Positions 1-14,060 of a DNA stretch of 64,000 bases are shown piece after piece. The first letter of the stretch is position 1, and each line of letters starts with the position of its first letter. This stretch comes from Amyelois transitella. Its lineage: Eukaryota > Arthropoda > Insecta > Lepidoptera > Pyralidae. Under the pieces are notes generated by a model. The model saw nothing but the letters and a program-made list of their open reading frames with translations, had not been told where the DNA came from and did no database searches. The stretch is taken from the NCBI RefSeq assembly GCF_032362555.1, contig NC_083509.1, positions 4,239,001 to 4,303,000 on the forward strand. Direction: 5' to 3'. Position numbers and translations under genes: made by a program.

Positions 1-119
1 GAGAGTTATGAATGTGGATGAAACGAAGGAAATATGCAGAGATCGTGGCAAGTGGAAGGAGGTAGTCTCTGCCTACCCCTCCGGGAAAGAGGCGTGATTT
101 TATGTATGCATGTATACAG
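1..119 (+). mobile_element. RTE retrotransposon 3' end, cut by the window edge
   Basis: The first 96 bases match the 3' end of the full-length RTE copy at 43,908-44,003, with scattered substitutions. They encode the last residues of its polyprotein (…VVSAYPSGKEA-stop) and run into the gtgattttatgta tail. The copy continues left of the window, so its length is unknown. It is on the plus strand, like the other RTE copies here. Confidence 0.85.
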
Positions 120-654
120 CCAGGATTGATGCTATTTACACCTAAAACTATGTACTTGTAGATCGTTGGAAATGTATATAGGTACACTTCTTGCCACAAG
201 TACAATTTTTGACGTAAGTACAATTATTGTATTGTATTTTTTCTTCTTTTCATATAACTGAAAAAAAAAACCAAATAAATACAATCTCAGGTAATTAGAC
301 AAGACAAAAAATCCGATAAAACTTAATGGAGGCACTTTTATCAGAAGTGTGTCATGGAGAAAATGAACCCTTTTTCTTTCGGAAGACAAACTAAAAAGAG
401 ATAAAATGGTTCGTAACGGACATTAAAGCTTTGTTGGCTTGAAAGAAAGCCGTAAAAGGCGAGTGAACCAACTCCCGAGGGACCTCTGGGCACTGCCTTA
501 CCCGCTGAGCCAAATTAAAACGTAGACACGATAATCGAATTGAGTTGCAACGTAACTGAAAATAATAGAATTATAAACTATTATTTAAAAAAATCACTAC
601 ATCAAGTTATTGGGATACATGTCATGGGAATTACGATGAAGTACTGAAACTGAA
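120..654. other. AT-rich DNA without a recognisable gene
   Basis: No convincing coding region. Around 460-530 the minus strand reads as a weak tRNA-like head (a TGGCTCAGCGGGTAAGGCAG-type A box), possibly an old SINE, but no clean B box follows. Confidence 0.4.
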
Positions 655-806
655 TACATACATACGTACTTATAGTCACGTCTTGACAGACTGAAAGGCC
701 ACGTTCAGCTGAATTGAGATTCAAATACTGACTGGTTGCTAGCCAATCACCTACCATGGTAAAAATGTGGATTTGTTCTATTTTAAAGTGCCGGAAACCA
801 CAGAGC
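655..806 (-). mobile_element. RTE-derived SINE, partial
   Basis: The minus strand reads from a gtggtttccggcac head to a cgtgactataagtacgtatg tail. Both ends match the family seen at 6,655, 10,226 and 19,931. The middle contains the family landmarks gctagcaacc and gaacgtggcc. The copy is internally shortened relative to the 6,655 copy, so it is an older, deleted member. Confidence 0.7.
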
Positions 807-3800
807 ATTCAGTAAAATATGAAATAAAAATTAAAAAAGAATGTATGTAACGAAATCTTTGTTTTCCGGAACATAGAACATTAGAAACATAGTGGCACAA
901 AAAAGTGTATAAACGTAGTGTTAATAAAGGACTGTTACTACGAGTACTAACAAGATATGATTTCTTTTCATGAAGATGTAGAAGATTTCCGTATACTTAA
1001 ATTTCTTGGCAGAAAAGTTTTGGTAAGATCAATCAAGAGGTTAACAATATTATGTGATAAATTGGTCGGATTTCTCTCTAGAAAATAACTTGCTAAAATC
1101 ACAACTAAAATATAAAAATAAAGGAAAATTTCTGCGTGAAACAAGAACAAAGTTAAGACTTAACTTTAAATATAATAACCACAGAACACTGTCTATAGAT
1201 TCCAAGGTCTACGCTAAAACGAATACCAATTCTTCCAGTGCCCTCTTCAGGAGGTAGCTGACATTTCAAGCGCGAAATTTTATCTAGAGAATTAATCTTC
1301 AAAAGTTTCTGGCCCCCTTTGTATCAGATGTTCCCCAATAAAATTTATTTCTCTGTCTAATCGGAAACAGATAAGTCGAGAGGCCGTGAGAAAACCCTCG
1401 GGTGCCATTGGTTTTCCTTTCGAGTTCAGTCTGCCGCTAAACGAGTAATGATAAAGGTAATTAAGGGAACTTCTTAATTTGCGAGGTGAAAAAGTTGTAG
1501 ATAAGGTTGGAATTGCTATGAAGATCGATTAAGATAGCTAATTTATTTGTCGAATAACACGTATTTGTTTTCCGACGAATAAAACTAACAAATAATGCAT
1601 AATAAACTCCAAGGGTTTTAGTTTCAGACAGGTAGTTCACTGCCTTAACCTTAGACTTTGATTTAAGCGGCATTTAAATTTTTAAATTTATTTTTTCGGC
1701 GGATTTTAAATAGTCAGTTAAAAAAAACACAAATGGAAAAAAGATAAGAAACCCTTAAACAACATGTAAAGTAACAATATTTTAATAATACTAAATTATA
1801 TTTATATTGTTCTGTTGATTATGCGATATCGGGATATTATATTCTATATATTATGTTAATGAACAGAGAAACTTCAGCTGAATATTAGGACAGGTCTTAG
1901 CATGTGTGCTTACAATTCCTATTGTATCTTTATTGGATAGTAATGTGTGTAGAACGTTTTCTAGAAGTGTTCCGCATAAATCTTTGATTTCCATTTAAAA
2001 GAGATAAATACCTAACGCAAATAAAAATTAAAATGAGTATAACTCTAAAGCACTTATGAATTTCAGTGAACAACTTCGAACCACTCAACAGCAATTTACA
2101 GGGCCGTTGAAAACATTTCGAAATTTATTAATTATCGCAAAGTTTAATTGTGAGTAACGGTTAGCGTTGACGAAATTAAACTCATTATCAGGCGAGTCCG
2201 CGGCGCCGCAAGCTTTTTGTAATTTCAGTGACAAATGAACAGCGGGCTAGCGACGGAATCCGGTGACTTGATTTTCATGCAAAGATTTGTGATAAAACAG
2301 AAGGTGTATATTAAAATTTTACAATAATGGTAACACTATGTTCATAATATGCGTATTGAAAAAAGAAGCTTAGTGTAAGTAACTTAATTTATTGTTTTTG
2401 ATTAGCAACTAGAGTACTTTGGGGGCTCCCGAAAAGGACATACAAAGAAATTTCAAATTTAGCGTCTTGGGCTGTGTATTTAGTATTTACACATATGTAC
2501 ATCAGTGTCCTCTTCTACATAAAGATAGATTTCACATGATTTGAATGCGTTTGACATCAATCGGTCTAACAGTAGACAACATTAGGTCCAACATCACATT
2601 CACCAAATTCCTAAATCAAACGGAAACATAACTGTCTGATTCCTTAACCACACTATATAGGGTGACTGTTGATTTATTTTCTTTATCTATCCTGATTCGT
2701 TTATAAGCAAAGTATATCCCACACTTTTTTGTTGGATAATTAGATAAAAATTTAACCCCTATGTTTTCTAATTATTTAGAATAAGAGCCCGATTCTGAGT
2801 GCCTCTTTTCAATAAACGACACGATTTACCAGTCACCTGTAAATCAAATGTAGAAAAAATACGAAAGGCATTATCTAAATACTTATTCTTTGACAATAAT
2901 TGCGAAGCGTTGGAGCGCGCTTCCGTACTTTACGCGGAGTTGAGTTAATGCTTTCTTGCGCCGCCTTTTCATTGGGAATCCAACATCGTGTTCGGCTGAA
3001 AGTTATGACGATATAAATAACCACATGATTTCACGCGCTAACTCGAATTAATTCGATGAAATTGTTCATTGAACACACGGATTGACTGAACTGGTAACGT
3101 ATGGGAGTTAATTGAGTTTAAATCTGAATGTATTGTTTTATATGTTACTTATTGAATTTATCATAGTGAACTTAAAATAATTTTATTAGTATTTCAATAC
3201 ATATCATTTTATTGTTAACAAAATAACAGACGCATTAATTTTAAACAATAAGTAAAGTTTAATCATCATTTTACCCATAGCTTAATTAACTGTCAAGATT
3301 GAATTTGTAAACTTGAAGAACGTAGACAAAAACATTACTCCGCCACAGAGGCCGAAAAAGCGAGCTTTATACTACTATCCGCAAAACGGCAACTAATTTC
3401 ACTTTAACAACGGACAGGTTAGCATCCCTTCCCATTAAACCAACAAACATACAGCCTCCTAAGCACCCCTATACCCACATCTCACAAAACGCAAGCACTT
3501 ACCATAAAAACGGAAACATCTAAAACAGGCCGTATTCAGATCACACTTTCACATCTCCACTTTCTGAAATCAAAGTAAACCTCAAAGCAAACACTCCTTG
3601 AAAATGCGGTGTAAATAATAAAAAGGTGTGCACCTGAGAGGTTTCTATGCGGCCCTGGATGTCATATTCGCTATTGTAACCGCCCATTTTCCCCTCACGC
3701 AGTTATTTCAGATTCAATATGCACTAGAGACGGGGAAGGCGTGATATATGGCGGGACATTGACATTCAACGCCGTGCTCCACCTGAAATGGATTTGAATA

Positions 3801-6654
3801 CCTATATTCGATTGTTTTATGACGATCGTTACGATGTTGACGTATAATCCATTAATAACTTCAATCATGATGGATGGATATCGGCAGATGCGGTAGCGCC
3901 CTCAACAAGTTGACAAAAAAAGCCACCACAAATATTTTTCTTGAAACGTTTAAACCTGTATTTGGCCCGAATTATTTATTTGTAGTAAAAATAACTTAAG
4001 AATAAATTGCTTAGAAAGATTTACTAAAATTTAAGTTAAAGTGAACGAATTATGTAAGTATTTAAAATTCATATAAATTCTAATTTCCTTATTTTTTTTA
4101 CCATATGCGAAGTTATATACGAAGGTTTTCTAAATTATGTTTTCGTCTTTTCTTTTGCTTCTTTTAAGAACAAGTACGTAAATTTATGTAAATCTTAATT
4201 TCAAGCCAGACGGAATCTTAGGAACGTCAAATCCTAAGGTTTCCTTTTACTTTAATGTCGTTACAGAATCATGTCCCACATGGAAAAATAAAACAAAATA
4301 GCATGACTGAGTATCACGCCCAGTAGAATTTCAAACTCCACGTAATGCGCAACTGAAATCATTGCAAAATTAAATTGTACCGGTGTACAATATCTGAAAC
4401 ACTTTAAAACATCGCATTATAATTGTGCCGGGCACATTTTACCGGAATTAAAACGCAGTCGCTGTTTCTGGAAGCAAAACTAGGGCAAGACCGCTTTAAA
4501 ATGCAACATCTGGGATTCTTCTCGGGGTTTCTGTATTTATGAAATGAATTGCTGTTGACTTAAATGGAGAAACATTTTTAATGGAAATTTTAAAGAAAAG
4601 TTACGTTCCGTTCCGTCGCGTTCGGGGAAGTCATAGAGGTAAGAAAAGTATTGACGGTGGAAATATAACAAAATGTAAAAGACGATTGCTTTTGATAAAC
4701 ATGTGATATTTATACATTATTACAAAGTACGATAATCGAAAAAATGGTGATTAAAAGATACTTTTCAATCAACTCGACTTTACAGGGGCTCTGAGCCTAA
4801 TTCTTTTTTGTAAGCACTACAAATTTACGAGCTCCGTAGGGAACTAAGTAATCTTTTCTACTTTGAAAGAACACAAAGAACAATAAGTTTGATATCTAAT
4901 CTTGGGAGCAGAGAGCAAGTCGATGAGTCAGCATAATCGGCTTTTCTATTCCTACGTGCGCCGTCTAATTGCACGCCGTCTCTGGAGACCGGCACAATTC
5001 ATGTTTTGACTGAGAGCTTATTGCCAACAGGTATTTGAAGCAATTGATTTTCTAAGAATCCTGTTTTCCATGGAATTATTCTTCCAATAAATCACTCAGG
5101 CTCATAAAAAATGCATGTACTTATATTGTTTTACCGACTGCGTGATGATTTTTTTACATTTTGAAGTTAAAATATGATTATTTTATCGTGATATTGTGAG
5201 CGAACGATTTATATTTTTAAATTGCTTCTTATATATTGTTTAACGTGTAATAAATTGCATAAAGATAAAAATTCAATGCGGAAATTGTATACTGCGACTG
5301 AGAAAAATATGTATATATGTCGTCTTTATAAAACATAGCCTAACCTCAAAATCAATCAAGTCCCATAAAAGACATAGTTCGAAAAGATACCTAAAGTTAA
5401 TTAGTTTCCAGTTAATCAACCTTCCGATGAATTAAGGTGATTTGTTTTCAGATGTACAATATTGTAGCGGGCGCGATGATTTGGGCTTGACCGCCACCAA
5501 AGATTTTCTGCCATGCCTGGGGAACAGCGGTTCCAACGATGTTGAGTCGGAGGTTGTGTTTATGCTCCAATCCGTTAAATCTTTGTTATCGCGATTTAGA
5601 TTCTTCGCTGCTATTGGCTAAGCGCTTCAATTTCTTCACGATGAATAACATTTTTTGTGTGACATAAGGTGATGTGGCCATAATATCATTCGTCGATTAT
5701 AAAGAAACGACCGACATTAATATAGAGTTATCAGGATTTTTATTTAAATGAAGAATTTGAAGCGTTCACGAGGGCATTCCAGATTGTTAACATCAACAGT
5801 ACGTCTGAGTACTGGGACGTTACAATCTGCATACGCGAACGATTATCACCTCCATTTCTGTTATACTGCCAGCTAGATACGCATCGGGGGAGTTGTTCCG
5901 CTTCGAACCAGCGAACTAGGACACCCTGTCAAATAAAGGTAAGTAGTAAAGCCATGTATAAAATGTACGCCAAATACTTATTATGGATTCATGATCATTT
6001 TTATTACTTAGAATATTGTATGACATATTATAATAGCTTTGACAATGTTAAGTTATACTCGAAAATGATAAAACAATGACATAAAATATTCATGCAATAG
6101 CTATCTTTTTAAAAAATAAATAGTTCGAATTTCAATCAAAGTTTTATCACACCATGTTCGTTTGTTAGAATTTACTGCACTTATTATCATCTCCAATTTT
6201 ATAAGTACTGCTAGATAACTAATTCGTTGACTGATTAACATATCAATGCACAGCACAAAACCGCTGGTCTTAGAGATTTTTAATTTGAGTAAATTTCTTA
6301 TATTATTGTATAGGGATGCACCAAGAGAGGATTTCCAGAAATTGTCACGGATATTAGTGGGGTTTTTTATTTCACTCGGTTATAATATAAATAATAAAAT
6401 GCAATAAAATTGAAACACGACCGTTTTTGGTGTTGGTGTGAAGTGAAACACGGCGGTAAGTGATCACCGTAATGACGTAGATGATGAGTTCAATAACCGT
6501 TACGAGTTCCGAAGTGTAACGGCGCACATCTGCGCCCACCCTAACATCTCATATACCAACTTATATATACGTTAATGTAGGTACAACGTTTGGTACCAGA
6601 GTTTTAAGTAGATTTTTAATCTAAAAACATTTTTTGGAAGTTTTCAAAAATCCT
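807..6654. other. Long non-coding stretch; two GC-richer patches
   Basis: No open frame here has coding character or plausible splice partners. Most is AT-rich. Less AT-biased patches lie at about 2,170-2,290, 2,880-3,030 and 5,450-5,950; they could be conserved non-coding elements or old repeats. The last patch ends in a sequence with a good splice donor (aaag|gtaagtag near 5,938), so a non-coding first exon is possible but unproven. Confidence 0.4.
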
Positions 6655-6903
6655 ACATACATACACGTAATCACGTCTTTATCCCTTACGGGTTAGACAG
6701 AGCCAACAGTCTTGAAAATACTGATTGGCCACGTTCAACTGTTTGGCTTACTGATAGAATTGAGATTCATATAAAGTGACAGGTTGCTAGCCCGTCACCT
6801 AAAATAAGAATCCCAAGTTTATAAAGCCTACTCCTAACAACATCCATGGGAAAAAGATGGAGCGGTCCTATTCTTTTTTCTATTAGTGCCGGGAACCACA
6901 CGT
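6655..6903 (-). mobile_element. RTE-derived SINE, nearly complete
   Basis: About 250 bp. Read on the minus strand it starts with gtggttcccggcac, followed by a block matching the 5' end of the RTE element at 40,602 (gtggttcccggcac, aggacc, then the catggatgt / cggatgtcgt region). It then passes through a private middle with gctagcaacc and gaacgtggcc, and ends in cgtgatta plus a short (tgta)n tail like the RTE 3' end. It has no coding capacity. The shared ends suggest it is mobilised by the RTE enzyme. Confidence 0.85.
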
Positions 6904-9900
6904 CACGATTGGATAAATAGTATTCTTATTTTATTCAAATCATTATTTATTATGATTTTGAGTATTACTCAAGTACAAAGGAAGGTATTTAATTTTTTTT
7001 TAATGTTTTATCTATAGATTAATAGTTTCAGATTATCTTTTCAAATTTAACATCCCTTAGTATCAATCTAAGTACGTTATAGTTACTCAGCATACTTTTC
7101 GAAATACCAAATTCACTTAGGTAACGCTGTGCATGCTTAGAAGTGAATATATAGTGCCTTAAGTTTTAAGTAACTTACCAAGTTTGTAACATGACGCCAG
7201 CTACTTCGCGTGAGGAACGACTGGGTGGAGAATTTTGACATACTTTTGAGTTTAAACTTGAATTATGAGCTACGATTTAGATATAATAAAATATAGAGTT
7301 ACTGTTTTAGTTGAACAAAAAACGCTTAATCGAATTTTTTCGAGTAAACTTAGCGTCAATTTGCAATAGTATAAACATGTTTAAAATATTATATCGTATA
7401 CATTTAAAATATTAAAAAAAAAACTTCATAAAAGTCCGTGATTTGAAATCGTCTTACTTTCTTATATTATTTTTATCTTTTAAATAAAATTTTCTGAGAT
7501 GCAAAGCGTAACAATATTCCAACTGAAAACAAACTAAAACGCAAGTAAATTACGCAAAATTTCGACTCCTATTCGTAATTCTGTAAAGTTTTGAACGTAA
7601 AACAAGGAGCTGTAACAAATGCTACTTCTTTTAAAGTTGCTGATGTCCCTCCACCTTTCGACATACAATGCTGAACACTCGTTACCTCCCAACCTTTGTT
7701 AGCGACCGCCTCGGCACAGCCCTCCTTCCCTACTGAATTTAAATGGGGAAATTATTTTCAAGTATTTTTCGGAAGAGAACTTTTATTGTATTGTTTGATT
7801 GCGTGTCACTCTGATAGATGAAGGAACGGCTTCCAAATGGCGTCTCCTTTGTCGTTCGGAGCTGCACGTAATGTCCTCGTATACGGATGGATGAATTTAT
7901 TAAAAAGTTTACGGTTGAAACCTCGTAAAGTTTAATAGTCGTTCCCAAGTTTTTGGGAGTGCTGAAGTTGCTGAAAGTTAGACAGTAGGCTTCACACTGC
8001 GTTGGCGTTCGGCTCATTTACGATGTAATAAACAATTTTGTGCATGCTGTGCTAAATTTTGCATATTATGCGTGATATGCGCCGTAATAGAGCTTATTCA
8101 ATTTAGTTAATTTATGTTTGGATAATATGTATTATATTAAGGTAACGTGAATTAATGCTTTCGTTTAATAAGAAGAGAAATAGAATATAAAATACGTATT
8201 TAAGTAACATCAAACTACCAACGCACATACGAAACCACTAAATTAAATTTCACCGTTTAAAATACAGAGCATTCGTAAAATTTTGTTCACAGGCGCAAAG
8301 CTCTACACAAAACGTAAAGAAATTAATATAAATGTTATTTAAATTTCATCAAATATTTCAATATCTTGAGATTATTCAAAGCTTTCCTCAAGACAAAAAA
8401 GTTCAGAATATCCAGTTTATAAAAGGAAATCTAGATGTCAAAGAGGAAATTTACTTATTATAACAAACTTTAGCCAATCTTCCAGTCTCGAGCTGGTCTG
8501 CAGCAAAGATAAACACAATTTAGGCAACAAGTATTTGCAAACTGTGGCCAGATATAAAAATTACAATTCCCTTTGTAAATGAGTTTGTTTTACTCTTTGC
8601 CTTGTTTCGCCTTTTATTTATTTATGTTTCTTTTTTTCCTTTACAATTGTAACGAAGGCAAATTGTACTTTTATTACATTTACGTTTACATTTCCGCAAT
8701 CCGGAACAATACGAAACAGACAGAATTTATAATAATCGTAACCTTTTATTGTGTACAAACAGAGTAAACGATTTTAATTTCTATAAGGATGAAATAAAAA
8801 ATTAAACCAACAATGTTATATGTAGAAAGGTTGGGTAATTACAGAGAAACGTGAACGTTATTGTTTTGGTTTTGATGACTAGTAGGATTTTGTACAATTG
8901 AATAAAATTAACCTAGAAAGTCTATATGTTTCACTGACACAGAACAATACATAATTATGTTAATAATATTTTCATCAACAGAAACGTCTTAAAAAATGGT
9001 TTTAATAGAAATGTAACTTAACGTAACAATAAAAAAATAAAAACCATTATGTTTCTCCACAGTCACTGAAAGAACATTTCATTTAAATATTCACGTGACA
9101 CTCTAGAAGTTAGTTCATAAAAATTATTACAAAAATGTACTGGTTTGATTAAATTCATGAAACTTTAAGCTGGACTAAGTTAAGGAAACTATAAAAGTTA
9201 GGAACCAAGGGACAGTGTCTGGCGAATCACAAATGAGATCAACTTGACATTGTAAACGGGCTTTTGTTCCCAACTCATCTGCTTAAACACGTTGGCTTTA
9301 TCAGATCTATACGTTTACTAAAAATTAAGTTAATATTGTTTACCTATTGTAGTTCTAAACTTAAAAAGTTGTTAATAAATAAATATTGCTAAACACATTA
9401 TGAGCTTCACTTTAAAAAAAATAACGATAATCCGACCGAAGTACTAATACTAACTTAAATGTGAGTTTTGTAATACTCATCAACCTGTATTACTTACTTA
9501 AACATCCAACAACCTTAATTATGAAATCAATACAAACCTTATTGAAATCTGTTTATTGATGTGTTAAATTTATCAAAAAAAATATTCGTCAATCCAGACC
9601 AACTAACTCACAATACATTTCCAATGAAACTTAAACCGTCAATAACACACGGTTATTTCCCCCGGGTACATCTATTTCACTTGAAAATTTAAACGTTCAT
9701 TTGAATATAAATAAACACACGCATAGCAAATCTCGCACTCACGGCGCTGTCTGGCCTAATTTCAAGTGGAATTGTTAAAACCAAACCCGGTTAACCTGAC
9801 TCTGGGATCGTCTTGGGACCAATTGCAACCTTCGTTACTCGCCACTGACGAACAGGGACATATAAACGAATTTAAGCGAACAATTTTAACCCGTGCTTAA

Positions 9901-10225
9901 CTTTCATGGGTGGAGCCCCGAGCCCCGGAAGGGTTCACATTGTAGAAGCGTTTGCTATTTTTATGACGAAATTTAATTTTCCTGTGTGTTGCTGTGTTCT
10001 CCCTCTGTTCTCAGCTTTCTCTGGGTTTGTTCATTCCAGACTAATATTCACAAGTTCCATGGCTATACAGCGCGTAAGTGTTGAAAGTGGTCCTACAGAT
10101 GATATGAAAAAAATCGTGCTTTTGATAGATATTGAAAAGTAAACAACTGTGACTATAGTTCTCAACTGTGACTGTAATTCTTGTTTAAAACTGTTTTTAA
10201 ATTAGTGAAATGTTCATTTTTATTC
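6904..10225. other. Non-coding AT-rich DNA
   Basis: Short open frames at 7,739-8,017 (minus) and 9,906-10,142 (plus) have no recognisable domain and no supporting splice sites. I see no gene here. Confidence 0.45.
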
Positions 10226-10470
10226 ATATAGACACGTCTATATCCCTTGCAGAGTAGACAGTGCCAACAGTCTTGAAGAGACTGACAGGCCACGTTAAAC
10301 TGTTTGGCTTTATGATAGAATTGAGATTCAAATAGTGACAGGTTGCTAGCCCATTACCTAAAATAAGAATCCCAAGTTAATCAGCCTATACCTAAGTCGC
10401 CGCTTACGACATCCATGGGAAATGAGATGGGGTGGTCCTTTTTTTTATATTGGTGCCGGGAACCACAGGG
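10226..10470 (-). mobile_element. RTE-derived SINE
   Basis: Same family and orientation as the 6,655 copy: minus-strand head gtggttcccggcac, middle gctagcaacctgtcac and gaacgtggcc equivalents (here taacgtggcc), tail atatagacgtgt. Almost complete and moderately diverged. Confidence 0.85.
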
Positions 10471-13400
10471 CAATTAGAGAAAATTTTGAAGTACTTACCT
10501 GTAACCTTTAATAAAAATAGGTTTTAATTAATGAAGCAATGTTTTCACATAAACATTACTTCACATAAACATTACTACTGTGCCAAAGGCATTACCATCA
10601 GCCAATGGCTATCTCTTATTATATTTTTATCTCCTATACAGTATTCTCTTCAGTTTATAAATTTTGCAGTATTAAATCATAATTATTATCTACATTTTAA
10701 GCTGCAAAAATACCTTTGAACTGTGATGCCAGACAAAGGACAAATTTGCATTCCCCTCATTATATCAACGTTTCATATGCCGGGAGTCAGGTCCGAAGAC
10801 CCATAACATCGAGAGTATGACGGACGAGGGAATCCCCCTAAATAAATTATTCGTAGGCACGTTCAGAAGAGCAAGTCTCAACTTTGCACTGAAATTCTAA
10901 TTATACGCGAAACATCGAGAGATTAAATACTGGGGTCTTAGTTATTAGTTACATATCATGGCATATGTTGGGGATGACCAAAAAGGTTGTTTCGAAATAT
11001 TTCTTTATTTTTAATGTCATTTTTGGAATAGTGTTCTTTTTGTGTGTTCTTGTTTGTCAGTGGAAGTAAAGACCGTATTTTGCAATCTTCCGTATTTTAT
11101 TTATTCCTGCCGCTAATTAGGGGCATCTTTGGGAACAGGGAGAGCTGCGGGTCTACCGGGCAAACAAATCCATAATAGCATATATAGATTTGTATAGTAG
11201 CAGCTTCCTTGCTGGTCAGGTTTGATATGAAAACACTTATGACAATTCAACAATACTTACAAGTTACAAAACTTATTCACACCCAAAATCATTCAAAGCT
11301 TTCCCAAAACGTAGAATACATTGAACCTTGTTTATCTATTTCCTGAAATCGTATTTATGTACCCCGGTCTCAGGTGCTCGGAAGGAAGTTTTCAATCAAA
11401 TCAGCGGGAGGAGAAAAACGAAGGAAACACGTCGACTGCTAGTGACTGATTGACAACATTGTAACAGAAAAATGTACCGACATTACATGCCCGACTCGGA
11501 AAGGAACTTCGTCCATTTGTTGAAACGGTTTCACTTAAGCGTGGTTTCGAATTTGCGTTAGAAATTTGTGTTCGAATGATACCATATTATGTATTTGTTC
11601 TTATGAACGTTTGCGTTGCAACGTTAGCAGAACCAACTTTACCCATGTATTTGAAATTTCATATTGATCGTTCCCGTAAAAACGTATAAAACATATTCCA
11701 CATTTATAATATTAGAACTTACATAATGAAAGTATGGATTCAAGTAGATTGCAAGATACAAATATCTTTTAATTCCCTCCTTTTCTTATGAGAACTGTAC
11801 GAATTACCCAAATTTCACTTTATTTCTCTATTCTTCTTCTATTTAAGAGCTAGCGAGGGGCGTCCTTCCTTCATTTCTTCTCTCTATTATATGTTTGAAT
11901 ATTTTTTCTCTTTTAATAAACAATAAATTTACAGTTCCTAAAGCTGATACAGAAGCACTGAATATATTAACTAGGTACCTTTATCAACCCACATAATGCA
12001 AATGCAGGGTATATTACGCCATAGCAACGTCAGGAACTTAGAGGCCACGGCTTGTCCCGGCCCAAGTTATTGAGTTTGGACGTGCGACCAGCCTGCGACT
12101 CAAGTTACAACTTCTAACTGGCGGTTATTAGAAAAACTTTGAAATTGATCGCCATTGTAACTGCGAAATTTATGTAACTCCTTCTGTGACATAAATTTGT
12201 AGGTTATAGTAGAAGGGTACATTCTTTATTTTAAAACATATCTGATGTTACTTACGATATTTTCGTAAATCTTAACCTTACCACTTTATACATATTCTTA
12301 ACTTTATTTAATTAAAATTGTTAGATCAAAGTTAGGCTATACAAGTGACTACATCTTAGGCAGTAAATACACAGTAGATATATGTGTATCTTCATAAATT
12401 TAAGCATCTTTTGAACTTACATTTCCTCTCGCTTACCAATCGTTTATCGCTAATTTGTATAATTTTCGTCTGTCTCTCCTGGAGTTTTAAAATATCAATT
12501 AATTTCGACTGTCACAAAATCCTTTAATCATTTCACTCCTTTCATTTACCTTATAAGCCGTTGCATAATTTGATATTCTCTCCAAGACGGTAACAATGCT
12601 TTTATTAAAACACAAATGGCGGAGTATTTGCGAAATAAATTGCCTTACAAGATTCGGAGATACACCCGCTGTCAGAGGTCTTTGTAAATCACAATGGATA
12701 CTTTACAAAGATTCCGTGGAAGGAAATTTACGAATTAAATATTTACCTAAAACCCTAAATATGCCTAATTTCAGTTGAAACAAGTATGTCGTTAAATCTG
12801 CATGCATTGATTTTGATTAGAGGCTATGTGACATACACGTATATATCAATTGCGTAATCTACTCGTAACCATAAAATATGTATTTTAATCCGTATCGAAT
12901 ATGAACTCTATATCTGTCGGTGGATGTTTAAGATAAAAAGATCTCAATTGGCCATTATTTAAATTCTGAAAGCGCGTTTAGCTTCGTAGCACCGTAGACT
13001 CGTAGCACTCGTAGTTTCGTAGCATTTACAACTTCGTAGCTTCGTAGCACGTCGAGACATCTAATCTTAATAAAAACGACAATCAGTCATACATACATAT
13101 ACCCAAAATATTTACCATACATATTATTCATCAGTATTTTTTCGACAGAAAACTACGATTAATAATGTATATTTCCTACATCGATTATTTCCCTATAAAT
13201 ATCCGTTTGGCACTCAATCTATACAGATCGAAGCAATGAAAACGTAAGCGGTGTATACGGGGTTTACGGTAATAAATTTAGAAGGCTTGTTTTATAGACA
13301 GATCAAATTACCTCCTGCTACGTTAGTACACCCTCATAAACGTCAGACAGAGCTGGACATGGGTCCGTGTAGGATTTCATACTACCGTCATTTTATATTA

Positions 13401-13859
13401 GTACACTATGAGCGAGAAATGGCCATTACGCAGGTATTTTTTACTCTTAAGAATTATGTTAGAAATGTAACTGACACTGAATAATACAATAATTCAAATT
13501 TTGAATTAAGATTTAGAGCACAGAACTAGGTGGTTCCGTCTCTTGTTAGTTTTTTAATGAACTGTCAACTTTAATTTCATCTCAATATTCTATTTTTACA
13601 GCCATATTTCTTCAACTTACTCTTCGTCGTTTAAAATATTTAATTTCATCTTTTTTCACATTGATAGTTATCCTCTTAATCGGAACTCAACGAACGACCG
13701 CCACTGCTTCATGTTCATGTACATTTACAGAATAGACGAGATATTATATATAAGCTATTTAAGAAAAAAAAATAGTATTTTGGAGTAGTAATTGGAAAAA
13801 GTTGTGTCGGTATTATCATATAAAAGCAATCTGCCTAATGTTCATTTAGGTTGAAATAG
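10471..13859. other. Non-coding DNA
   Basis: No gene found. A short direct duplication (cacataaacattact twice) sits at about 10,546-10,577. A cttcgtagca minisatellite is listed separately. The small plus-strand open frames at 12,596 and 13,251 lack any recognised motif. Confidence 0.45.
12980..13051 (+). repeat. Short degenerate tandem repeat of cttcgtagca
   Basis: The motif cttcgtagca, or close variants (actcgtagca, tttcgtagca), occurs about seven times in 70 bases. It looks like a decayed minisatellite. Confidence 0.65.
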
Positions 13860-14060
13860 AATTTTAGTGCGCTTGATTGTGAGACGGGATGTCTCGGGTT
13901 GGAATCCCGGCTAGGGCATAATGAGAAACAAACTTTCTCTGATTGGCCTGAGTCTTGAAAGTATTTATTAAAATAGTATCTCGTAACACAAGTCTCGAAC
14001 TTACTTCAAGGTGAACTCAATATGTATTATCTGTCCAGTATAAAAAAAAGAATGTCGTAG
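13860..14060 (+). mobile_element. tRNA-derived SINE, 5' end decayed
   Basis: Contains a B-box-like gggttggaatcccggc, then a body that matches the copy at 17,722: atgagaaacaaactttctct, ttggcctgagtcttgaa, agtatctcgtaacacaagtc. It ends in an A-run. The A box region is degenerate, so this copy is older than the one at 17,722. Confidence 0.75.
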
